Origin: Algoriphagus alkaliphilus
Lineage (GTDB): Bacteria > Bacteroidota > Bacteroidia > Cytophagales > Cyclobacteriaceae
Assembly (NCBI RefSeq): GCF_900103735.1
Contig: NZ_FMXE01000018.1
Span: 1,904 to 65,903, forward strand
Direction: 5' to 3'
DNA: 64,000 nucleotides
Part shown: positions 26,979 through 35,643 of the stretch, piece by piece
How the letters are laid out: each line of letters opens with the position of its first letter
How positions within the stretch are numbered: the first letter of the stretch is position 1
The notes under the pieces: model-generated
Told to the model about the DNA's origin: nothing
What the model saw: only the letters and a program-made list of their open reading frames with translations
Database searches by the model: none
Program-made: the position numbers and the translations under genes

Positions 26979-28196
26979 TTATGCCAATTCAGCCTTTGGC
27001 AGGGCTGACTTTTTTGCTTTAGCGTGTTTCTTTTTCTTGTGCTTATTCCACCAAATCAAGGTTCCGGTGATCGGCAATGAAGTAGCAATCAGACATGCCA
27101 CAAACCAAAGGAACTTGGTGAATTGCCCGAAGATTTCTCCGGTATGCAGGGACTTAACCGATCTGCCGATTTGTTGTCTGACAGTCAAATCCGAAAACAA
27201 TTTCGCTTCCTTCACTTCAAGATTACCGGGCTCTACGGTCAACTGATCTGCTCCTGCTTTCGCGAAAAAGCCTGTGCGTGACTTACTGATCGAGATATTT
27301 TCTCCCGGCTTATTTGGAAGCGTAATTCTAAGATTTCCATTGTAATTCAATCTGGAATTTCCCAAGGCAAGAACCCCGTCGAGCGAGAATGCCGGCATTT
27401 CCAAAGGCAAGACTTCAGCAGGCTTTTCGGCAGTTCCCATGCTTTGGTTGCCGTTCTGCGCGGGTGCCTGATAGATGTCCCAAGTTTTCTGCCAACCTTC
27501 CTTATACCATTGATAGGACCAAAAAGGGCCTGTCACCGCCATGATAAAAAGGGCCAAAATGGAATAAAATGCAAGGGTATTGTGCAGGTCGTGATTGATA
27601 CGCTTCCAGTTGCCTGACCATTTGATTTTCAGCCCCTGTTTCCAGTTTTTCACTTTCTGAGGAAACCAGATAAACAGCCCTGTAATCACGCCTAACAGGA
27701 AAAGTAAGGTAGCGACTCCGTTGATAAACCTCCCCAACTCCATGTTGGTCTTGGATTCCAGGATGGGTTCTTCGATTTTGTCCAACAGCAACCAACGGTG
27801 CAGGGAGAACATGTAGCCCATAAATTCCTCAGTTCCGGTTTTCTCGATGTTATTTGCGAGAATTTCTCCGGAATATGGATTAACAAAGTATGTGTTTGGC
27901 TTTTCAGTCTCTGGTGTTTTCACTCCAAACTGAACCGTACGATCCTCTGATTGGAAAACATTGACGCTTACTACTACACCTTTTAGCTCCCCTTCAACTT
28001 GAGTTTTCAATTCATCCAGCGATTTCCTTTCACCTACCGACTCTACAAAATACCGCTCAGAATCTGCCGTTTCGCGGATTTCGGTATTGTACACGTAGAT
28101 CGTGCCACTGAGACAAACTGCAATTACGATCAGGCCACAGGTGAGGCCTGCATAGAGATGGATATCATTTAAAAACTTGCGGATCGGCTGCCACAT
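26979..28196 (-). CDS. PepSY-associated TM helix protein (iron-related)
   Basis: An inner-membrane protein of the PepSY_TM family (about 405 residues from the start used here). It has a first TM after the FLNDIHLYAGLTCGLIVIAV motif, a periplasmic PepSY-containing loop, two central TMs with conserved histidines (SLHRWLL, HDLHNTLAFYS), a second loop, and a last TM before a Lys/His-rich tail (NKHKKKKHAKAKK). Family members accompany siderophore uptake and are thought to reduce ferric siderophores. The frame opens with a TTG at 28223, but that codon is inside a perfect -7 box, so the ATG at 28196 is preferred. An inverted-repeat operator lies upstream, and an intrinsic terminator follows the stop. 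Confidence 0.85.
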   Translation of the reverse strand: MWQPIRKFLNDIHLYAGLTCGLIVIAVCLSGTIYVYNTEIRETADSERYFVESVGERKSLDELKTQVEGELKGVVVSVNVFQSEDRTVQFGVKTPETEKPNTYFVNPYSGEILANNIEKTGTEEFMGYMFSLHRWLLLDKIEEPILESKTNMELGRFINGVATLLFLLGVITGLFIWFPQKVKNWKQGLKIKWSGNWKRINHDLHNTLAFYSILALFIMAVTGPFWSYQWYKEGWQKTWDIYQAPAQNGNQSMGTAEKPAEVLPLEMPAFSLDGVLALGNSRLNYNGNLRITLPNKPGENISISKSRTGFFAKAGADQLTVEPGNLEVKEAKLFSDLTVRQQIGRSVKSLHTGEIFGQFTKFLWFVACLIATSLPITGTLIWWNKHKKKKHAKAKKSALPKAELA

Positions 28197-28220
28197 AACG
28201 CGTATATTTTTAATTTGGAA

Positions 28221-28228
28221 CAAATCTA
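28221..28228 (-). promoter_or_regulatory. -7 promoter box of the PepSY gene
   Basis: Minus-strand TAGATTTG is a perfect TAnnTTTG match. It is 24 bp upstream of the ATG at 28196 and about 18 bp from a dyad that would cover the -33 region. Confidence 0.55.
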
Positions 28229-28246
28229 AAGAAGAGTTTTAATTAT

Positions 28247-28261
28247 TTAGAATTGATCTAA
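28247..28261. promoter_or_regulatory. Dyad operator TTAGA-N5-TCTAA before the PepSY gene
   Basis: TTAGAATTGATCTAA is a perfect inverted repeat with a 5-bp spacer and extends weakly into flanking AATTATT/AATAATT. It sits over the expected -33 region, where a bound repressor would block transcription. Given the gene's iron link, Fur or a DtxR-type regulator is the likely ligand; this is inference. Confidence 0.5.
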
Positions 28262-28409
28262 GAAAAATAATTGATTATCTGCAAATGCCCTGAAAAACAA
28301 ATATGCTTACGAGTAGTAGTCCTGATGACGAAGAATTTACTAAGCCTATAAATACTTTACTTCGAAAAAAACCTACTTGTGCTTATCTTCCGAAAATTTA
28401 GACTCAGCA

Positions 28410-29186
28410 ATGCGCACAATTTCTTTCTCTCTGGTAATTATAGCCTTGTTATTCACTTTCTCCTGCGAGCAAAAAGACACCACACCTGATCCAAGGCTAG
28501 ATCAGCCGGAAGATTTCAAGAAATTATTGGATGCCCATGGTGACTGGAGCAAGTGGGTCAATGCCAAAGGGTTTTCTTATGCGATGGTTCACGAAACGAA
28601 TCTGGCTTGGGAGAACCACTACATCAGCCTGCCGGATCGAAAAGTGCGGATTGACGCTGATGCATGGCAAATGGGAAATGATGGAGAAAAAGTGTGGATC
28701 AGCCCAAATCGGCAAGCCTTTCAGGGGAATTCAGTTCGCTTTTACCATAACCTGTACTTCTATTTCTTTTCCATCCCATACATCTTCACCGATCCGGGAG
28801 TAAGCGTCAAAAAGACTGAAAACAAGCTTGTCAATGGGATTTCCTATGAAGCTTTTGAGGTGAGTTTTGAGGAGAATGTGGGCAGCAGTCCCAATGACGT
28901 CTATTTTATGCTAGTGGATCCCGAAACAGGCAAACTGGCTTGGGTACTCTATTCTGTCACCTTTTTTGACAAGAATAACACAAAGCTGAATGCCCTCAAA
29001 TACGAGGACTACCGGGATGCAGGTGGATTGATTTTCCCGAGAATCATGACAGGTTACCAGTTTGAGAATGACTCAACCAAACGCCTTAGCTATCAGGTGA
29101 CATTTTCGGATGTCTTTTTGGTGGAAAAAGCCATGGATGCAGCGCTTTTTGCCATGCCTGAAAAAAATGCCGTAGCGGCGAATTAA
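28410..29186 (+). CDS. DUF6503-like lipoprotein
   Basis: A 258-residue exported lipoprotein from the ATG at 28410: hydrophobic MRTISFSLVIIALLFTFSC with the lipid cysteine at residue 19. The frame opens 33 bases earlier, but those residues would precede the signal peptide. The body begins LLDAHGDWSKWVNAKGFSYA and has the pattern of a periplasmic lipid- or hydrophobe-binding fold (beta strands, FYHNLYFYFFSIPYIF segment) seen in DUF6503 proteins; the family name is from memory. Function unknown. It is divergent from the PepSY gene, with about 210 bp between the start codons. Confidence 0.65.
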   Translation: MRTISFSLVIIALLFTFSCEQKDTTPDPRLDQPEDFKKLLDAHGDWSKWVNAKGFSYAMVHETNLAWENHYISLPDRKVRIDADAWQMGNDGEKVWISPNRQAFQGNSVRFYHNLYFYFFSIPYIFTDPGVSVKKTENKLVNGISYEAFEVSFEENVGSSPNDVYFMLVDPETGKLAWVLYSVTFFDKNNTKLNALKYEDYRDAGGLIFPRIMTGYQFENDSTKRLSYQVTFSDVFLVEKAMDAALFAMPEKNAVAAN

Positions 29187-29321
29187 AGGTGGTTAGTGGT
29201 TAGTGGTTAATAGTTAGTGGTTAGTAGTTGGTCATAGTGCTTGTAAAAAAATGCTTCAGCCCATTAACTATCAGCTATTGACAAAATCTTGATCATTGGT
29301 CATTGATCATTGAAAATTGCG
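29187..29321. repeat. Short word repeats (GGTTAGT and ATCATTGGTC)
   Basis: GGTTAGTGGTTAGTGGTTAA begins at 29190 as a run of about six imperfect 7-mers. It is followed near 29289 by ATCATTGGTCATTGATCATT. The latter family recurs at 42400-42452. Non-coding. Confidence 0.7.
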
Positions 29322-30188
29322 CTATTGCTTCCCTTTATTGAGCAGCTTCATATCCACGAAGGTTTTCAAATCGGAATCTGAGAAGCCCCCGAACGTACCC
29401 TGTACCGGCAAGGTCCGTGAAGGATCGGGATGACAGGCTAAGGGAATGTAGCGATGGTCAGTGAACAAACCCAAGCTTGGGTCTAATCCAATCCAACCGG
29501 CACCGGGAAGGAACACTTCCATCCAGGCATGCAGTTCATGACCCTCATCCAAATCGGGGTTGAAGGCGTATCCGCTGACAAATCGGGTGGCGAGACCCAA
29601 GTCCCGAAGCATTTCCATTTCCATGAGCGAAAGGTCCCGGCATGAACCGCTTTTCTCAGAGAATGTAAAATCCGCATCCCATATATTTTGTTCGTGACGA
29701 ACCTCGTGTTTCCAATTGAGGTAAATATCCTGAGTCAGATTGACTAGGAAATCAACGAGCCCATTGGATTTTTTCTTGATATGCTGAAGAAAATCCGAGA
29801 ATTGATTTTCTGATTTGTCCGACAAAAAAGGAATGAGAAAAGCGGTTCTTTCCTCATAGCTGAATTGGAAAAAGGGATTGTTCCAGCCCATTTCTTCAAA
29901 ATTTTGGTCAATGATAAACCCGAAAGGGTTAAAGGGATGTAATTTAAATATCCATTCTCCTGTAACTTCCAAAGAGTCTGTCGGAACTGAAAACCAGGCA
30001 AGTTTGTACCAGTTACCCGCAAGATCCTGACGGTAGTTTTGACCGTCGGGCTCAGGAAAGATCGTAAACTTTTGATGTTCGATTCTAAAGTATGGCCGAT
30101 GCTGCGGGATCAAATAGAACTTGTGCATCCCAAGAATTACCTCGGAACTATAATCATATCTTGAGAGATGTGTGACTTGGACGAGCAT
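29322..30188 (-). CDS. Transglutaminase-like protein of the Anbu operon
   Basis: A 288-residue cytoplasmic protein with an N-terminal bacterial transglutaminase-associated domain (about 1-80) and a transglutaminase-like catalytic domain. The papain-type triad is visible: C183 in EKSGSCRDLS, H220 in GHELHAWMEV and D236 in GWIGLDPS. Last of four genes transcribed together (ATP-grasp, alpha-E, Anbu, this gene), with a 3-bp gap to Anbu. This set is conserved in many bacteria and has been proposed to synthesise and process a peptide-like product. Its own role (peptidase or amide transfer) is not established. Confidence 0.87.
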   Translation of the reverse strand: MLVQVTHLSRYDYSSEVILGMHKFYLIPQHRPYFRIEHQKFTIFPEPDGQNYRQDLAGNWYKLAWFSVPTDSLEVTGEWIFKLHPFNPFGFIIDQNFEEMGWNNPFFQFSYEERTAFLIPFLSDKSENQFSDFLQHIKKKSNGLVDFLVNLTQDIYLNWKHEVRHEQNIWDADFTFSEKSGSCRDLSLMEMEMLRDLGLATRFVSGYAFNPDLDEGHELHAWMEVFLPGAGWIGLDPSLGLFTDHRYIPLACHPDPSRTLPVQGTFGGFSDSDLKTFVDMKLLNKGKQ

Positions 30189-30191
30189 TAC

Positions 30192-30935
30192 CTAACCCTC
30201 TCTGGGAACAAGATCTAAATCCTCAAATGCCCTGCTAAGTGCCTCAGAAGGAAGTTCGGCAATTGCATTTTTTAGACGATTGTTCCAAAAAGTGGAGATA
30301 TGCTCCAGCTCCTTTTGCTCAAACCGCTTTTCTTTAATAAAATATTCATCATTCCTCAGAATCACTGTATCAATTGGGAAGTCGACATCATTGGCAGAGA
30401 TTCGTGTGGCATCAAAGGCAAGGAAGGCACACTTCAAGGCATACTCGAGGGAATCGTTGTAATGAAGGGATCGTTTGAGAACCGGGTTTCCAAATCCCGT
30501 ATTTCCGATGATGACAAAGGGGGTACCTGATCTTATTTCTATCCAATTCCCTTGGGGATAGAGCAAATACAATTTGGGTTCGGAATCTTCCTCCAACTGC
30601 CCTCCGATGATCGAAAACAAATTAAAATTGAAGCCAGCTTCCTCCAGGAAGGTTTTGTCTTCCTTTGCCACGATTTTCACCTGATTTCCAAATTCATTGA
30701 CCGCCTGATAGAGTTTGGTAAAGGAATCGTCTTTTCGGTCAATCACTTCAGAGAAATAGGTAATTGCTTTATCTCGGACAGACCTCAGCCCGGAAGTCAT
30801 GATAAAGAAGGTGTGTTTTCGCTTGTTGACAGTGAAAACTTTTTTGGAGGTAGTGGTTTCACTACCGGAGGTAATTCGGGTATCAGAAAGGCCTACAAGG
30901 CCATTTTTGGTTTTAATCCCCAGACAGAAGGTCAT
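30192..30935 (-). CDS. Anbu-type proteasome-related peptidase
   Basis: A 247-residue Ntn-hydrolase of the Anbu (ancestral beta subunit) group related to HslV and proteasome beta subunits. After removal of Met1 the new N-terminus is Thr (M-T-F-C-L-G-I), the catalytic nucleophile in Anbu. The beta-sandwich pattern GLVGLSDTRITSGS, KKVF, FFIMTSGLRSVRDKA is characteristic; a FGNPVLKRSLHYNDSLEYAL helix follows. The start overlaps the alpha-E gene by four bases (ATGA). Known Anbu proteins assemble as open helical rings; the substrate is unknown. Confidence 0.85.
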   Translation of the reverse strand: MTFCLGIKTKNGLVGLSDTRITSGSETTTSKKVFTVNKRKHTFFIMTSGLRSVRDKAITYFSEVIDRKDDSFTKLYQAVNEFGNQVKIVAKEDKTFLEEAGFNFNLFSIIGGQLEEDSEPKLYLLYPQGNWIEIRSGTPFVIIGNTGFGNPVLKRSLHYNDSLEYALKCAFLAFDATRISANDVDFPIDTVILRNDEYFIKEKRFEQKELEHISTFWNNRLKNAIAELPSEALSRAFEDLDLVPREG

Positions 30936-31912
30936 GCTTGCGATTGAGATTGAGAGACATTATTTTCTTTAACCCGAAAATAATTGATGTCAATGAGGTC
31001 GGAAATATGGTTGATTTTTAGCTGAACTGTATCTAAATATTCATGAAGTCCGCCAGAAATTACTTCAGCGACCTCAGAGTACTCCATACGGGAGCGCATT
31101 TCGCCCATTGCTTTTTCGGCAGAGTTATTAAACCCATCTGTGGCATTGCCTGAAATACAGTGAAGACAGCGCTCAGCTTCCTTTATGCAATAATAGATGG
31201 AGCGAGGAAAATACTTATTAAGGACCATAAATTCGACAATTCCGGCAGGGTCTATTGTTCCATACAGTCTCCGATACGTATTAAATCCAGTCACTGATTT
31301 GAGCAAAGCCATCCAGTGAAGAAAATCCATAGGCGAACCGACTTCGTAAACAGATGGAAGCAGAATATGGTACTTTACATCAAGGATTCGGGAAGTTTTA
31401 TCCGCGCGCTCCAAAAGCTGACCGAGTTGCCTGAAGTACCATCCTTCGGTGCGGGCTACAGTTGAATCGGCTAATCCATAAAGCAAAAGAATTTGATTTT
31501 TGACTTGCTCGTAAAACTGACGTGGGTCTTCCTTTTTCCAAACCCTCTTCTCCAAACCCGTCTGCATCATGTAATACAGTTCGTTGACTTTTTCCCAAGT
31601 CTCCTTACTCAGATTTTCCCGGATAATTCGGGCGTTTTCCCGAGCATTGGTCACTGCGGAAAGCATGGAATTGGGATTGTCAGAATCGAATGTCAAGAAA
31701 AACATGACCTGATGCCGCTCAAATCCGACATACTTTTTTTTGTAAGTCTCCAAATCTCCTGTGGCAGCCACCAAGGGACCCCATTGCTCCTTCAGATCCA
31801 TGGGAAGATCCTGCATCAGATTGAAATTAACATCGATGAATCGGGCGTAATTTTCGGCTCTTTCCAGGTATCTTCCCAGCCAATAGATATGACTTGCTAC
31901 TCTGCTTAGCAT
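30932..31912 (-). CDS. Alpha-E (DUF403) protein of the Anbu operon
   Basis: A 326-residue all-helical alpha-E protein. It begins with the family hallmark MLSRVASHIYWLGRYLERAE and NYARFIDVN, and later has EGWYFRQLGQLLERADKTSR and RSIYYCIKEAERCLHCISG. Alpha-E proteins nearly always pair with a circularly permuted ATP-grasp, as here: the gene lies 11 bp downstream of it and overlaps Anbu by four bases. They are thought to act as partner or carrier subunits in peptide-bond synthesis, but the activity is not proven. Confidence 0.9.
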   Translation of the reverse strand: MLSRVASHIYWLGRYLERAENYARFIDVNFNLMQDLPMDLKEQWGPLVAATGDLETYKKKYVGFERHQVMFFLTFDSDNPNSMLSAVTNARENARIIRENLSKETWEKVNELYYMMQTGLEKRVWKKEDPRQFYEQVKNQILLLYGLADSTVARTEGWYFRQLGQLLERADKTSRILDVKYHILLPSVYEVGSPMDFLHWMALLKSVTGFNTYRRLYGTIDPAGIVEFMVLNKYFPRSIYYCIKEAERCLHCISGNATDGFNNSAEKAMGEMRSRMEYSEVAEVISGGLHEYLDTVQLKINHISDLIDINYFRVKENNVSQSQSQA

Positions 31913-31923
31913 AGTTTTTTAGA

Positions 31924-33351
31924 TTAATTGTACAGTACCCAAGTATCTTTACTTCCTCCACCCTGGGAGCTATTTACTACCAACGAGCCTTTTTTCAGGG
32001 CCACCCGAGTGAGTGCCCCGGGGATCACTTCAATCTCATCTCCATACAATATGTAAGGCCTCAAATCCACATGCCGTCCTTGGATTCCCTCATCGGTCAA
32101 GCAAGGGACCGTAGAGAGGGACAAGGTTGGTTGAGCGATGTAATTTGTAGGATTTCCCTTGATCAATTCACGAAATCTATTGTGTTCCTCCTTGGTGGAT
32201 TTTGGTCCGATCAGCATGCCATATCCTCCGGCGGCATTTGTTTCCTTCACGACCAATTGATCAATGTGATCTAAGACATACTGTCTATCCTGCTCTTCCC
32301 GACAGAGGTAAGTTGGGACGTTGTTGAGGATAGGCTCTTCATTCAGGTAGTATTTGATGATGCGGGGCACATAGGCATAGACCGCTTTGTCGTCGGCAAC
32401 TCCTGTACCGGGGGCATTGGCAAACGCCACATTTCCGGCTTTGTAGGCTTCGAAAATCCCCGGAACGCCAAGCATGGAGTGGGGATTGAAAGTCAGGGGA
32501 TCAAGAAATGAATCGTCGATTCTTCGGTAAATCACATCGATCTGCTGAAGGCCTTTGGTGGTTTGCATGTAGACGATTTTATCCTTGACGATGAGATCTA
32601 CGCCGTTGACCAGCTCTACACCCATTTGTAGGGCGAGGTAAGAATGCTCAAAATACGCCGAATTGTAAATCCCCGGAGTCAATACGCCCACTACAGGTTT
32701 TGATTTGTTGGACAGGAACTGAAGCATCCGAAGCAGTTTGGTCGGATAATCAGAAACCGGCATTACGCCTTCATCATTGAAAAGCTGTGGATAAGCACGC
32801 TTGATGATTTCCCGGCTTTCGAGCATGTAAGAAACACCGGAGGGACAGCGGAGATTATCTTCCAGGATGTAATATTCCCCGTCTTTGTCCCGTACGAGAT
32901 CTGTGCCGGTGATGTGACACCAGATTCCTTTGGGTGGAGTCAGTCCGATGCAGGGCCTGAGGTAGTCTTTGGATCCGAGGATAAGTTCGGCAGGCACGAT
33001 CCCATCTTTCAGGATTTTCTGATCGTTGTAGATATCCTGAAGAAAAAGATTGAGTGCATAGATCCGCTGCCTCAATCCGGCTTCGAGCTTTTTCCATTCT
33101 GCATTGGGAATGATCCGAGGGATAATATCCAAATGAAGGATTTTTTCAAGGCCCTGATTATCGTGGTAGACATTGAAGGTCATGCCCATTGCCTTTTGAG
33201 CTTTGTTGGCAGAGTGTTGGAGTTGCCCCATTTTTTTGGAGGAAGCCTTGTCCAGGTAGCTAAAAAACTCTTCGTAATGCCCTCTGATTTTTCCATCCGG
33301 GGTAAACATTTCGTCGTAATGTTCACTGGAAGAATATCCTTCTGTCTTCAT
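31924..33351 (-). CDS. Circularly permuted ATP-grasp ligase
   Basis: A 475-residue type 2 circularly permuted ATP-grasp protein (DUF404/DUF407). Typical segments: IPRIIPNAEWKKLEAGLRQR near 75-95, then FLQDIYNDQ, the ATP-site run EDNLRCPSGVSYMLE near 170, and VKETNAAGGYGMLIGP near 385. First gene of the four-gene Anbu operon; it probably forms an amide bond using ATP, with the alpha-E protein as partner. The substrate (glutamate, glutamine or a peptide tail) is not known. Lysine and glycine-loop residues appear intact. Confidence 0.9.
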   Translation of the reverse strand: MKTEGYSSSEHYDEMFTPDGKIRGHYEEFFSYLDKASSKKMGQLQHSANKAQKAMGMTFNVYHDNQGLEKILHLDIIPRIIPNAEWKKLEAGLRQRIYALNLFLQDIYNDQKILKDGIVPAELILGSKDYLRPCIGLTPPKGIWCHITGTDLVRDKDGEYYILEDNLRCPSGVSYMLESREIIKRAYPQLFNDEGVMPVSDYPTKLLRMLQFLSNKSKPVVGVLTPGIYNSAYFEHSYLALQMGVELVNGVDLIVKDKIVYMQTTKGLQQIDVIYRRIDDSFLDPLTFNPHSMLGVPGIFEAYKAGNVAFANAPGTGVADDKAVYAYVPRIIKYYLNEEPILNNVPTYLCREEQDRQYVLDHIDQLVVKETNAAGGYGMLIGPKSTKEEHNRFRELIKGNPTNYIAQPTLSLSTVPCLTDEGIQGRHVDLRPYILYGDEIEVIPGALTRVALKKGSLVVNSSQGGGSKDTWVLYN

Positions 33352-33471
33352 ATTTGGTAAATTAAAAACACCCTACAAGATAAAAAGTAAACCTTAAAAT
33401 CAAATTTTATCAACAAAATTCAATTTTTGAGTTCATTTTTTTATCATTTCAGGCGAGGTAATGATTTATCT

Positions 33472-33626
33472 GATTATCCGCAATCCTGCCGGTAATTTAG
33501 AAATATGCTTTAGAAGTTGCGGATAATCGTCCACAGACAACAGTCAACTGTCCACGGCTCGTTTTTTGGAACTTCAAAACTTAATTTATTTGGCTACTGG
33601 TAGGAAAGCGGATATACAGAATGATT
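33472..33626. mobile_element. MITE-like element, copy 1
   Basis: Begins GATTATCCGCAATCCTGCC and ends GGTAGGAAAGCGGATATAC plus AGAATGATT; the ends are imperfect inverted repeats of about 24 bp. The interior carries GCGGATAATCGTCCACAGAC, the CAACTGTCCACGGCTCG motif and TTTTTTGGAACTTCAAAAC. No coding capacity, so any movement would need a transposase elsewhere. Confidence 0.6.
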
Positions 33627-33631
33627 TTCAT

Positions 33632-33785
33632 GATTATCCGCAATTCTGCCAGTAAGAAAAAATGAGGTATGAAGATGGCGGATAATCGTCCACAGACGAC
33701 AGTCAACTGTCCACGGCTCGTTTTTTGGAACTTCAAAACTTAATTTATTTGGCTACTGGTAGGAAAGCGGATATACAGAATGATT
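33632..33785. mobile_element. MITE-like element, copy 2
   Basis: Same structure and orientation as copy 1, separated from it by only five bases. From GCGGATAATCG onward the two copies are almost identical for about 110 bp, so duplication was recent. Confidence 0.6.
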
Positions 33786-33839
33786 TATTTTCAAAAATCG
33801 AAGTTTGCTATTCAGAACTCAGAGAAATCGCTTTTAAAA

Positions 33840-33960
33840 TCTATGTCACCCCTTGCGGGGTTTTGTTACATGCATGCCCTATCTATTCTATAATAATTTC
33901 AGCCATACTGGCTTTCAAATCCCGAAGTGCCTGCCCGCCTTGGCGGGGATGAAAGGAATA
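33840..33960. repeat. Dispersed REP-like element, copy 2
   Basis: TGTCACCCCTTGCGGGG, then CTATAATAATTTCAGCCATA, then CTGGCTTTCAAATCCCGAAG and a CCCGCCTTGGCGGGG palindrome. The last three parts are the reverse complement of those at 11900-11970. Confidence 0.65.
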
Positions 33961-34063
33961 TAGCTACAGAAGTGTTTATCAGGTAAGATAACTCCAGGAG
34001 GTGACATCATTTTAATCGAAAGTGGTAAAAGCGATTTCCCTGAGTCAGAACTTCAGAAATCAC

Positions 34064-35527
34064 TTATTCCAGCGCCAAGGCATGACGCACCATGTGTTCT
34101 TCCACTCCGGAGTTGATCATGACCATCAATTTATCACCGGATTTCAACTCAGTGGCACCATTGGGTGTAATGTATTTGTTGTTTCTGTTAACCAAAACGA
34201 TGAGTGAGGTTTTCGGGAAGTTCAATTCCAGTATTTTTTTCCCGTCAATAAGTGAATTTTCGGGCAGATTGACTTCCACCAGTGCATTTTTAAAGTCTTC
34301 AGACAATTCAATATCCAAGAGACTTCTGCGCTTCAATCCTGCCGGCACGGCTAAATGAAGCCATTTGGCGACTTTTGCGATGGTTGTGGCCTGTAAGGCC
34401 ACCGAAGTGAGGACGATGAAAAAGACGATATTGAAAATCAGGCTGCTTTTCTCCAGGCCTGCGATCAGGGGAAAAGTGGCAAAAACTATCGGGACAGCCC
34501 CCCTCAATCCAACCCAACTGACGAATGCTTTTTTCCGGTTGGAGAAGTTGAAAAAAGACAAGGAAGCCCAAACCCCAAGTGGGCGAGCCACCAAAATTAA
34601 AAACATCGCAATCACAAAGCCCAAACCAATCACCGGCCAAACCTGGGAAGGGTAAACCAATAATCCCAGGGCGATGAACATCACAATCTGCATCAGCCAA
34701 GCTATCCCGTCAAAAAACTTGATCAGACTTTTATGGTGCAGCATACTGCTTTGATTCATTGTGATGGCAGACAGGTAGACCGCCAGAAATCCATTACCGC
34801 CAATCAAATCCGTCACCGCATACACCAAGACAACCAGCCCCAACATCAATACCGGATAGAGTCCTTCATATTCCAGGTTGATTTTATTGATAAGAAGGAC
34901 GATGCCATTTCCCAACAAAATCCCCACGGCGGCCCCGAAAATCATCTGCTTAAAAAACATCGGGACCAGGTCTACCGGGCTGAAACCCTCCACGCTTAGC
35001 CAGGAGGTCATCCCTATTGTCAAGAAAAATGCCATGGGATCGTTACTTCCCGATTCGAATTCCAGTAGTGGCCTGAGGTTGCCTTTGAGTCCGATACTTT
35101 TGCTCCGCAGAATGGAAAATACCGCCGCAGCATCTGTTGAAGAGACGATTGCACCGAGGAGGAGGCCTTCTTTCCAACTCAAATCGGCAAACCAACTTGC
35201 AAAAAGGCCTACGGAAACGGCTGTCAGCAAAACGCCAACAGTACTGAGGAGTAATCCGGGTTTAAATACAGGTCTGATCGCTTGCCATTTGGTATCCAAG
35301 CCCCCGGAAAAAAGGATATAGGTCAAAGCCAAAATCCCCAAAAACTGTGCAGCACCGGGGTCATCAAAGGCAATCTTACCGATCCCGTCAGTACCTGCCA
35401 CCATCCCCACGCCCAGAAAGAGCAGCAGAACAGGAATGCCTGCTTTGCCTGCTGTTTTACTGGCTATTATACTTAAGATCAAAAGTAATGAGCCAACTAA
35501 AAGGATGTTTTCAGTAGTGATTTGCAT
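34064..35527 (-). CDS. K+/H+ antiporter, NhaP2/CvrA type (CPA1)
   Basis: A 487-residue inner-membrane antiporter: about twelve membrane segments in residues 1-385 followed by a cytoplasmic TrkA_C (RCK_C) domain near 400-487. Signature segments include LLFLGVGMVAGTDGIGKIAF, the ion-site helix AIVSSTDAAAVFSILRSKSI (about 126-145) with its aspartate, and ESGSNDPMAFFLTI with the second conserved aspartate. The C-terminal domain points to potassium or nucleotide-gated regulation, as in NhaP2. It stands alone; the repeat-rich gap follows its 3' end. Confidence 0.88.
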   Translation of the reverse strand: MQITTENILLVGSLLLILSIIASKTAGKAGIPVLLLFLGVGMVAGTDGIGKIAFDDPGAAQFLGILALTYILFSGGLDTKWQAIRPVFKPGLLLSTVGVLLTAVSVGLFASWFADLSWKEGLLLGAIVSSTDAAAVFSILRSKSIGLKGNLRPLLEFESGSNDPMAFFLTIGMTSWLSVEGFSPVDLVPMFFKQMIFGAAVGILLGNGIVLLINKINLEYEGLYPVLMLGLVVLVYAVTDLIGGNGFLAVYLSAITMNQSSMLHHKSLIKFFDGIAWLMQIVMFIALGLLVYPSQVWPVIGLGFVIAMFLILVARPLGVWASLSFFNFSNRKKAFVSWVGLRGAVPIVFATFPLIAGLEKSSLIFNIVFFIVLTSVALQATTIAKVAKWLHLAVPAGLKRRSLLDIELSEDFKNALVEVNLPENSLIDGKKILELNFPKTSLIVLVNRNNKYITPNGATELKSGDKLMVMINSGVEEHMVRHALALE

Positions 35528-35643
35528 AAAAAAGATAGGGGAATTATAGTCCTACGAATAAAAGTAGAATTCAAGAAGTTAAGAAAATAGAAGCGAAATT
35601 GGTTCCGGGCGGGGTTGGAAAAAAATCAATGGACAATTTTCAA

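Larger units (their letters stand above)
33352..34063. other. Gene-free stretch holding two MITE-like copies and a REP-like element
   Basis: About 700 bp with no credible gene. It contains two tandem MITE-like units (33472-33626 and 33632-33785) and, at 33840-33960, the reversed partner of the element at 11855-11985. The rest is AT-rich spacer. Confidence 0.75.
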
